Source: Histomonas meleagridis
Taxonomy: Eukaryota; Parabasalia; Tritrichomonadida; Dientamoebidae
Assembly: GCA_020186115.1 (NCBI GenBank)
Contig: WSYJ01000036.1
Location: 372,001 to 436,000, forward strand
Length of the DNA stretch: 64,000 nt
Reading direction: 5' to 3'
In this document: piece after piece, positions 21,040 through 29,700 of the stretch
Layout: each line of letters opens with the position of its first letter
Position numbering within the stretch: position 1 is the stretch's first letter
The notes under the pieces: generated by a model
Told to the model about the DNA's origin: nothing
Seen by the model: the letters and a program-made list of their open reading frames with translations, nothing else
The model's database searches: none
Translations under genes and position numbers: made by a program

Positions 21040-21051
21040 GACACTAGTGTC
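21040..21051. promoter_or_regulatory. 12-bp perfect palindrome GACACTAGTGTC
   Basis: Two bases separate this palindrome from the apyrase ATG (minus strand, 21037), so it lies in the 5' UTR or at the transcription start. Role unknown. Confidence 0.35.
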
Positions 21052-21423
21052 TGAGAGTGGTTCTGAAATTCAATTGGCGGTTATTTGAATAAATATCACA
21101 AAAATGGCGAATTGTTTATGTCAAAAAACGATGAGATAAAGCCCAAATGGACAAACTTTTTCAAATAATGAACATTCAATTTTTTAACCGATTGAACGTT
21201 CGGAATTGAATATTTCAGGGCATGTGACGTGAGAACCGAATTCAATGGTTTATGTCTCGCTGCTTTTTGTCAGCAACCTTTATCTCATTAAATATGATTA
21301 ATGTTTTTGTCCACTGTGCTATTCAATTTCTTGTTCAATTTGAGCATAGCGCATGGCAATTAAACATAAAAAAAAAAAGTTTCTTTAAGAAAGTTTAATA
21401 AATTTTTTCCAAAGTTGCTTCTG

Positions 21424-21443
21424 AAATAACGATATCGTTATTT
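21424..21443. promoter_or_regulatory. 20-bp palindrome with two TAACGATA Myb-type elements
   Basis: AAATAACGATATCGTTATTT equals its own reverse complement. Each strand carries TAACGATA, the sequence described as a Myb recognition element in Trichomonas vaginalis promoters. It lies 86 bp before the ATG at 21529 and upstream of the recurrent motif at 21460. Confidence 0.6.
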
Positions 21444-21457
21444 ATTCTGTGTGGAAT

Positions 21458-21480
21458 AAAAAAGTGCCAAATGACGGCGG
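21458..21480 (+). promoter_or_regulatory. Candidate promoter motif AAAAGTGCC with GACGGCGG
   Basis: AAAAAAGTGCC followed by GACGGCGG, about 50-70 bp before the ATG at 21529. The AAAAGTGCC core recurs at 22498, 25702 (inverse) and 14476 (inverse). Confidence 0.5.
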
Positions 21481-21528
21481 TTTTTTCATGGCCACTTAAA
21501 ATTATCTTTTATTCCCAAACAAATTATA

Positions 21529-22434
21529 ATGAGCACCAAATATAACGAATTTAAAAATGCAATTAATGAAAAACCAGAAGAAGCATTAAGTAAATATCGT
21601 GACTCAACTCAAGAAATGTTTAAGCTTGCATGCCAAAAGCCACCAACTGATTTTAAAGCATTTCTTCCACGCATAATTAATATTGTTTTAGGTATACTTG
21701 CATTACAAAGTGCCTATTCTCAAATTTTAATTGGACTTAAATGGCTTAATTTCCTCCCTGGTATTTCATTAATAATATTTTTCAAAGAGTTTTTCGGATT
21801 CATCGTCACAATCAAGCCAGCCATTGAAATTCTTACAAAGAAACCAGAGAATAGAGTTTATGAAAAATTGGTTGAAACATTTTCACCTGGAAATCTTCTC
21901 TCCTCTCTTACAAACCAAATTCCAGCTGAAGGAAGAAAGATGCTCAATGCTGTTGTCTTTATTTTTGGATCTCTTTCTAACTTACGTGCCTTCTTATCTA
22001 ACATCATTGCAGCCAGATGGAACATCAGTATACCACTCATGTCACAAGAAACCGAATTACAAAAGCTTGGAAACATTTTCTTCTTAGCTATTGATCTTGT
22101 TGTTAAAACATCAGAAAACGAAAGCAAAGCTGTTAACACAATGTTATTCAAGGGCTTGATCATAAATGTTGCCTTGTTATGCTATTCTCATATTGATCAC
22201 TTCAAGAAGATGGTTCGTATCTACGATTTTCTAGCAGATATCTGTGATGACAAAGTCTCTAAAGAAGGAATAGCTGTTGGTCTTGAATCAATATTCACCA
22301 TGACCAATGGTGAAAAAGCACCTGCTTCATTAGCATCCTCCATTCTTGGATATAAAGTTACAGAAGAAGAAAAAACTGAGAAGAAAGAAGAAAATAAAGA
22401 AGAAAAAGAAGCAGAAAAGGTCAAAAGTGAGTAA
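21529..22434 (+). CDS. Hypothetical multi-helix membrane protein with charged tail
   Basis: 301 residues, not recognised. The N-terminus is soluble (1-45). Hydrophobic stretches lie at about 47-64 (IINIVLGILALQSAY), 72-95 (LNFLPGISLIIFF, FFGFIVTI), 140-160, 190-205 and 208-222. The last 25 residues are an alternating Glu/Lys tail (EEEKTEKKEENKEEKEAEK). The pattern fits an organelle membrane protein with both ends cytosolic (inference). A PEX11-like fold was considered but no signature was seen. Codon use and G+C resemble the housekeeping neighbours. The stop forms TAAA. Confidence 0.75.
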   Translation: MSTKYNEFKNAINEKPEEALSKYRDSTQEMFKLACQKPPTDFKAFLPRIINIVLGILALQSAYSQILIGLKWLNFLPGISLIIFFKEFFGFIVTIKPAIEILTKKPENRVYEKLVETFSPGNLLSSLTNQIPAEGRKMLNAVVFIFGSLSNLRAFLSNIIAARWNISIPLMSQETELQKLGNIFFLAIDLVVKTSENESKAVNTMLFKGLIINVALLCYSHIDHFKKMVRIYDFLADICDDKVSKEGIAVGLESIFTMTNGEKAPASLASSILGYKVTEEEKTEKKEENKEEKEAEKVKSE

Positions 22435-22497
22435 AAATTTTTTTAAGACACTTTAGGAGAAATTGTGGCGATAAAATAGAAGTTGGCTAACTTTACG

Positions 22498-22506
22498 AAA
22501 AGTGCC
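22498..22506 (+). promoter_or_regulatory. Candidate promoter motif AAAAGTGCC
   Basis: About 55 bp before the clathrin light chain ATG at 22560. Confidence 0.45.
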
Positions 22507-22559
22507 GCTTGTCATTTTGTAGTTATCATTGACGGTTTTGACTGTTTTCACTTGAGTAA

Positions 22560-23117
22560 ATGGAAGATTTTTTGTCCGGTGGTGGAGTCAATTCTATCCC
22601 AAGCAATGGAATGGATGATGACCTCTTCAGTGGCTCAAATGTTCAAGGCTCAAATGACAATATTTTTTCTGGAAATCATAGTACAAATGTAGATGATATG
22701 CTCGCTGGTACAAATGTTGATGATATGCTCGCTGGTTCAGATGATGATGACCTTTTCGCTCAAGCACCAGAACCTCAGCAACCTCAAGAAGAAGCAAAAC
22801 CAACAGCATTAGTTGAATGGGAAAAGGAGAAACAGGCTGAAATTCAACAGTTAGATGCCAAAAACGAAGCAGCTGATGAAGAAATGAAAAACAAAGCAAA
22901 AGAAATGCTTAATAGCTATCATTCAAAGTTATCTGAAGCACAAGCTAAAAGAGCTAAAAATAATCTTGAGGTTGATCAACAATTCATAAGCGGACTTGAA
23001 AATTCTCCAAATAACAAGTGGGAAAAGGTTGTCAGCTACATTGATTTCAACCGTTCAGATCTTCATCAAAAGGATATTGCTAAAATGAAAACTCTTCTTC
23101 TTCAACTTAAGCAATAA
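22560..23117 (+). CDS. CLC: Clathrin light chain
   Basis: 185 residues. The N-terminal half is acidic and disordered with repeated DDML/DDLF units (two near-identical TNVDDMLAG copies). A Glu/Lys-rich heavy-chain-binding helix follows from about 80 (ALVEWEKEKQAEIQQLDAKN). The C-terminal signature is NNKWEKVVSYIDFNRSDLHQ then KDIAKMKTLLLQLKQ, matching the W..V...IDF......KD..RM..LLI.LK pattern of light chains. It binds the clathrin heavy-chain hub on coated vesicles. The stop forms TAAA. Confidence 0.93.
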   Translation: MEDFLSGGGVNSIPSNGMDDDLFSGSNVQGSNDNIFSGNHSTNVDDMLAGTNVDDMLAGSDDDDLFAQAPEPQQPQEEAKPTALVEWEKEKQAEIQQLDAKNEAADEEMKNKAKEMLNSYHSKLSEAQAKRAKNNLEVDQQFISGLENSPNNKWEKVVSYIDFNRSDLHQKDIAKMKTLLLQLKQ

Positions 23118-23246
23118 AACCAACATATCAGACAATTTTTAGGATTTCTCTAAAAAACGCCATTTCGAAACCGCAATTTGCGAACAAACTCAGTGAAATT
23201 TACGGCCAAACAAAGTCTCTCAAATCGATGCGGTTTTTCCTTTCTG

Positions 23247-23675
23247 ATGCAGCTGTTTGTAAAAACACTCAACGGGAAGCAAATCTGTTTAAATGTAGAA
23301 TCAGATAAAACAATCGAAGAAATTAAGGAAATGATTCAAACAGATGGCTTCCTCGTTTATGCAGGTCAAGAATTGGAAGACGAATTTTCTCTCCAAGATT
23401 ACGAAATCGAAGAAAATTCTATCCTTTATGACATCCCAGAATGTGATGGCGGTAAAAAGAAGAAGAGGAAGAAGAAGAGCTTCACAACAAAGAAGAGGGT
23501 TCCACATACACGCAAGAAGGAAAAGATGAAGCTCCTCAAATTGTTCAAGATTGGAAAGGATGGATCTGTTGAGCCACAACGCAAAGAGTGTGAAAACTGC
23601 AAGGGATGCTTCATGGCTAAACATAAGGATGGTCGTCTCTATTGCGGCAATTGCCACCTTACAATTACAAAATAA
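23247..23675 (+). CDS. RPS27A: Ubiquitin-like/ribosomal protein eS31 (S27a) fusion
   Basis: 142 residues from ATG at 23247 (MQLFVKTLNGKQICLNVESD); the upstream in-frame extension is leader. Residues 1-69 are a shortened, diverged ubiquitin-like domain. Residues after TDG corresponding to EGIPPDQQ are missing, and the K48 region reads AGQELED, so Lys48 is absent. It ends DIPECDGG, keeping Gly-Gly at the junction. Residues 70-142 are eS31: a basic run, HTRKKEKMKLLKLFKI, and the C4 zinc ribbon CENCKGCFMAKHKDGRLYCG plus NC. A 40S subunit protein made as a fusion. Cleavage at Gly-Gly looks possible (inference). The stop forms TAAA. Confidence 0.93.
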   Translation: MQLFVKTLNGKQICLNVESDKTIEEIKEMIQTDGFLVYAGQELEDEFSLQDYEIEENSILYDIPECDGGKKKKRKKKSFTTKKRVPHTRKKEKMKLLKLFKIGKDGSVEPQRKECENCKGCFMAKHKDGRLYCGNCHLTITK

Positions 23676-24322
23676 ACAGCTTCAATGCTTGGTATTCACT
23701 ATTTTTATGTATTTTTATTATAAAACTAAGCATTATAATGATTAAAATATGTATTTATAATTTTTTTATATCTGATTTAAATTACAAATATTACTTGTGT
23801 TTTTTTTCAAGTTAGTCAATATGTTTAATAACAACATCTGAAATTTTTCATGAATTTTGAATTCATAAAAAAAAAAAAAAAAAAACTATCCATACATTGT
23901 CTTCAACATTTTTATTTTTAGTGTTAATTAAATTCTTTGTAATCAGATAATTAAAAAGTTCTTTATTCCATGAAATCGTTGAAAGTCTTGTTGCATCATT
24001 TACATAATGTTGTTCAAGTAAATATTGAGTAAAATGGTAGGTACATCAAGACTTTTCTTTAAAGAAGAAAAATTCATTGATCAAATCTAATAATTAACAA
24101 ATACGTAAAAAGCTAAAACATTTTTTTATTCACCAACAACAGCACTCTGTACTTAAACATTAATATTTATTGATACAAAATATCCACCAAAAGTTTTTGA
24201 ATTCATGTAAAGAAAATGATAAACAAAAACCCATTTTACCATTTTCATCTGGTGATCACAAGTTAAAACATAATTTTGACAATGTTTCCAAACCGAAATA
24301 TCATTCATTTGAGTATTTTTGT
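23676..24322. other. Intergenic region between convergent genes
   Basis: 647 bp, no gene. Contains an A-run near 23870 and 3' flanks of eS31 and peptidase T. The open frame at 24170-24451 overlaps the end of peptidase T and is its antisense shadow. Confidence 0.55.
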
Positions 24323-25612
24323 TTATTTACTCTCAGCCCAAATCTTAATGAGTTCCACGATTGTCCTCACCACACCGATCATTTGCGCCAAGCACGCGAA
24401 CTCAGCCTTCGAGTGAAAGTTATCACTTCCCGTGTAAATGTTCGGGGTTAATATTCCGTATTCCGTCGACATTGTTGCGCCGTCAGTTCCTCCTCGAATT
24501 GGATCAACGCAAGGAACAATTCCGGCCTTAACAATTGCCTTCTCAAGGAACTCGACAACTCTCATATCCTTTTTAAGTGCATCATACATGTTCGAATATG
24601 ATGGGATGACTTCGACGTCGACTTTTCCGCCCTTAAATTTGGCTTCGACTGCTTTGGCAAGTTGCTTGACTGTTTCAATGCGTGACTCAATGCCTTTCTT
24701 ATCAAAGTCACGAAGGAAAAGTCCGACATTTGCTGTTTCAACGTTGCCATTGATGTTACGGACAAAATAAAAGCCTTCTTTGCCGTTGGTGCTTTCGGGA
24801 AGTTCATCGGTAGGAAGCATGGAGACAAAGGACGACGCCATGAAATTGGCATTAATTAACTTTCGATACGCATATCCCGTATGACATGCAAACCCATGGA
24901 ATGTGAGCTTGACTGTGGTGGCATTGAAGTTCTCATAGCTGTAGTTGCCTTCAAGATCACCATCAACTGTATATGCAATTCTGGATGTGATTTTGTCAGT
25001 TGGGAAATAATCAGTTCCATGACCAGTTTCTTCATCTGAGTTGAAAATGACTTCAATGGGTCCATGAGGGAATGGAGAGATGTTGAGCATGTAGTCAACA
25101 GCTGTCATGATTTCAGATACACCACATTTGTCATCGCCACCAAGAAGAGTTGTGCCATCACTTGTAATAATGGTATCTCCAATACATTTGGTGATTTGTG
25201 GTGTAGTTTTAGGATCAATAAAAACACCATTACCAACTTCAAGAATTGATCCATCATAATTTTCATGGATTTGTGGATTTACATTTTCACCTGGAGCATC
25301 TTCAGCAGTGTCAACATGAGACATAAAGGCTATGGAAGGAACATTTTCATATCCTTTTGTTGCTGGAATTTTTCCAATAACATAACAATGTTCATCAATA
25401 GTGACATCTGGTACACCTAAAGCTCGTAGTTCTTCTAAAAGGAGATTGCCTAATACAAATTGTCTTTCAGTTGATGGCTTTTTAGTTCCAGCCAATTCTG
25501 AATCACTCGTAGTATGAATTTTAACGTATCTTAAAAACCTTTCGAGAAGAGGTTCTTTGATCTCTTTTTGTTCAAGTCTTTCTTTGACAACAGCGATTCT
25601 TTCTGCTGACAT
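24323..25612 (-). CDS. pepT: Peptidase T-like tripeptidase, M20B metallopeptidase
   Basis: 429 residues, close to bacterial PepT (about 410). Metal-site motifs appear in order: SHVDTAED (His99, Asp101), LLGGDDKCG (bridging Asp at 160-161), NSDEETGHG (catalytic Glu pair 194-195), YTVDGDLEG, and C-terminal GSDNFHSKAEF with the last His. The RGGTDGATMS stretch is also typical. It cleaves N-terminal residues from tripeptides in the cytosol. Base composition is less AT-rich than the flanks. Distribution in bacteria and trichomonads suggests ancient lateral transfer (inference). The stop forms TAAA. Motif GGCACTTTTT lies about 90 bp upstream (25702-25711). Confidence 0.95.
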   Translation of the reverse strand: MSAERIAVVKERLEQKEIKEPLLERFLRYVKIHTTSDSELAGTKKPSTERQFVLGNLLLEELRALGVPDVTIDEHCYVIGKIPATKGYENVPSIAFMSHVDTAEDAPGENVNPQIHENYDGSILEVGNGVFIDPKTTPQITKCIGDTIITSDGTTLLGGDDKCGVSEIMTAVDYMLNISPFPHGPIEVIFNSDEETGHGTDYFPTDKITSRIAYTVDGDLEGNYSYENFNATTVKLTFHGFACHTGYAYRKLINANFMASSFVSMLPTDELPESTNGKEGFYFVRNINGNVETANVGLFLRDFDKKGIESRIETVKQLAKAVEAKFKGGKVDVEVIPSYSNMYDALKKDMRVVEFLEKAIVKAGIVPCVDPIRGGTDGATMSTEYGILTPNIYTGSDNFHSKAEFACLAQMIGVVRTIVELIKIWAESK

Positions 25613-26793
25613 TGTGATATGAATGTAAAGAATTGAATCTTTGGCATTTTTGCTTGCGTGAGTTTCAAAAAAAGTTAAATGACCAACTTATCAAATATGA
25701 CGGCACTTTTTGAGTGAATTCTCACCTTTTAAGGGTGTGGTCCGACCAGATATGCATTGAAAATAGAGTATTTAAAAAGCTGGGTGTGTCAGTCTGGAAA
25801 CAAGATAGTTAAATGTATATGGCAGTTTACCAACAAATAAATTAATTGTTGCTTGAACTGATGTTTCGAAAATTTTTTCGTTGAGATTAAAGACAATTGA
25901 TTCTAATGGTTTCTAGAGTTCCATCAATAAAACAATGAATCAAAATATTTGTGAGAAAATACAATTGTCAGTACCAAAAAAAATGTCATACGATAGTCCA
26001 TTGGAACTCATCAATAAAACCGTTTAATTCCAAGCCTAGGAAATTCAATTTTTGATAGGAAAATTTCTGAAAAAAATGAAATAAAATACGATAAAAGTCA
26101 ACTCAAACACTACTGATATTTTACCAATTGGGGAAAAAACAAAAGAAACTTGATTTAATACGTGCAAGCATGCTTTAAATATCGTTTAGGTTGAGGGCAT
26201 TATAGTTTTTGAATCGGCTTTTTAGTTCTATTTAATTGTCATCTTGGGATTTTTTTTTTAAAACTTTTGAAAGAGGGCCAGCCGAGGGTTTTACATTTTC
26301 TTATGCTTGTAAACAATTTCATTTACGCATCAAACAATAGAGCTATTTTCATCAGTATATTGTACAATATATTCTTGAATTTTGAGATTAAATGGTGATT
26401 TCATTGTCTACCTTCGAAGCATTTTACATACGCAGAGCTATTGTGAACCGTTTCTGCGGTTGGCAGTTCCAATTTGTGGTTCTTCGTTGGGATTTATGAT
26501 TTAAAATATTTCATGTTAAATACTCACACATCCTTGGAAAATTCACATGACTGTTAAATTTTGAATGCTAGTGATTTTTTACAGCTGTCAGGAAAGCCTG
26601 GGCTTAATTTGGGTTTAAGAGTGAAATTTTGTGGGCGTAGTGCTTGCTATACAGATATTGTGAGCTAAATTGAAATATGCTTTTTTATTTTAATTGACTT
26701 TTAGAAGAAATACGATTATTTACTTGCTGCCAGCTTTTGACATATTATTGACATTTAAAATTTGACTGACTTTGCTTGGTAATATTTTCAGGC
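25613..26793. other. 1.2-kb intergenic region between divergent genes
   Basis: No coding region. The part from 26180 to 26660 is less AT-rich than most intergenic DNA here and contains a small hairpin, AACCG-tttctg-CGGTT (about 26447-26462). No RNA family was recognised. Confidence 0.5.
25702..25711 (-). promoter_or_regulatory. Candidate promoter motif AAAAAGTGCC (minus strand)
   Basis: Same orientation as the peptidase T gene, about 90 bp before its ATG; continues as GTCA on the minus strand. Confidence 0.45.
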
Positions 26794-29700
26794 ATGCAAA
26801 AAATCAAAGAATTCTATGATTCAAGTTCCCCCTCTCAAGAACTACTAGAAACTGTTTGGGAAGCTCTTGGGTCTATAGACATAAATGCAATAACATCTGA
26901 AACATTTTCCAAAATTTCAATTTTTTGGTCTGAGATTGTAGGTTTACTTCAATTTCCAACAAAAGAACATTACACCACAAAGATTATGGCCTATGTTATT
27001 CAAGCATCACAAATCGCTGTTCAATTATGTCAAAAATCACAAGAATTTGAACAAAAAACATCTCAACCAATTGAATCTCTTCTTGGCATAAGTTGTGATG
27101 ATATTTTCCAAGAGAGTGAGCATGTAGATTTTCCATTAACCCAATCTAAAAATGTCACATCTTCAATTCAATTTATACAATTAATAGAAAAAAAGCTTTC
27201 AAGCAGTTTACCATCGTTAAGTGAAGTTATTTCATGGTCACTTTATTTATCCATTCAACATATTAAGTTATCAGATACTGAAATCATACAAACCATCACT
27301 GAAAGGGCAAATCTTAAATGTCTTCTTGAACCACCAAATTACACCGACAATTTTGATGTCTTCAAAGTGAACATTAATCCAATTCATTATTTATATGTTC
27401 GATCACTTTATGAAGAATTAACATCCGAAGAACCGATAACATTACCCACAAACACAGCTCTCATTACCAAAATTGTCAATTCCACGTATGATTCCAATTT
27501 CCCATATGTATTTTTATTTTATAAGTCAGAGCCCGTTAATATCTTTGAGCAAATTTTAGAGAATTCCATTGATTATCGAATTGTTATCTTATTATCATTA
27601 AGTCATCTAATTGATTATGGTGATCCAACAATGACCACCAATTGCATCTCCACCGAAATCTCACCATCGTTAGCAATAGCATATGTTTATTCACAAAATC
27701 GAACATATCCATGTGCCCAATTATTTTTAGAGAATCTTATGGAGAATGAATTAACTAAAGAATGGAAAGAAGAAATCGAATTCATCTATAAAACTATCCA
27801 ATTACCAAAATCTATGAAAACTTTATTATATCAATTATCTATAGGTGATGAATCTTCTATTTCTGAGTTATTAAACTTTCCTGATTGTATACAATATTTA
27901 GATCCTAAGAAGTCTGAAAAGATTAATATTATTTATCATATATTAAAGAAAGATATTAATGAATTTGATGAATCTAAAATTAATATAATAAATACAATCG
28001 AATTATGGAAATTAATACAACAAAATAAAAATGGAATTAAGAATGAAAATATTTTAAGAAATTTAGAAAATGAATTAAATAATAAAACTAATGAAAAATT
28101 TAATAATGATAATATTAAAATTATAGCTATTAAATTAGGTTGTTATCAACAAAATGATAATATTAAATATAATTCAACAAAATATTTTTATAAGAATTTA
28201 CCAATTTCATTTTTAACAAATTTCGATTCTGAATTTGATATAATTAATTTAACTTTAAGTATCATATTAAATTATATAAAAATTGAAGAAGTTAATGAAA
28301 ATATTAAAAATATTTTACAAAAATTCGTTTCACATTATTATATTAATGAAGAAAATAAATTATTAATAAATGAGAAATATCAAATTAAATTCGATATTAA
28401 CTTAGCAATAAATTCATTTAATGAAATATATAATAAATTAACAGATAAAGAAGATATAACAAAGTTATTTATATCATTTATAACATTTCTTAATAATTCC
28501 GAATTTCTTAAGTCAATAATACAAAATATTGTTAATAAAAAAGATGAACAATCATTAAATATCTTATTTACAATTCAAATTCCATTTGATATATATAAAG
28601 AACTTGAAAATATATTTACACAAAATGAATTATTTGAAATATTCTTAAAGTATACATCAATTGATATTACATTAATATATATAAATAATTTATTAAATAA
28701 TAAAGAAAATGAAAACATAGTATTTACTAAAATTGGTGAATATAGTTATGAACGACCTAAAGAAATCAAATTATTATTAAGTAAATTATCACCTAATATA
28801 ACGCAAATTAAATTAATATTAAATTCGATTATTAAAATTGATCAATTAGTTACATATGATTTAATACAATTATTATTATATTTAACAACTAATCATAAAT
28901 CTTATAAATATGAGAAATGTTCAAAAATCCATAAAAACTTAATATCATCTGAATGGAAAGAAGATAAAATTAATGAAAAAATTGATAATAAAAAAGAAGA
29001 TATTAAAAAAGATTTCCAAGGAGATATTAATCCATGGGAAGAAGAAGAGATTAAAGATTGTACATATTTAGAAACTGAATCAGAATATGTACGCCAACCA
29101 TGGTTTAGATGTTATACATGTAATTTAACAGGTAACACTGGCTGTTGTTTAGGATGTGCAAATAAATGTCATAAAGGACATCATTTAGTATTTGCCAAAG
29201 TTAGTTCCTTTTTTTGTGATTGTTATAATTCTGGACATTGTTTATATAATAAGAACAAAGAAATTGTTAATAATGAACAAAATCATTCCGCGAATGAAAA
29301 ACTTGAATTAAGTAATAGTGAAATCTTAAATTTATTTTATAAAACTATTAAATCTGATATTAATGAAGAAAACAATATTGAAGAAAATGAAATCAATCAA
29401 TTTAATAATTATTTCTTAACTACTCCTAAACGTAATGATACAAAAGTCTCACAATCAATGTTTCAAAAGTCACCAATTGATAAAAAAGAATTCCCTAATC
29501 AAGCATTATTATTTTCATCATTAACAACAGAATTAGAAGGAGATTTATCGACGTTAGTTAAACGTAGTTCAATATCACCAATTATATTAACATGTATTTC
29601 TAATAATTATTTAATATTTTCAGGTGGTAATATTTTAAATAGTTATTCATTAGCAGATTTTAATAATATAAATTCAGTTGAATTAAATTCACCAATAATG

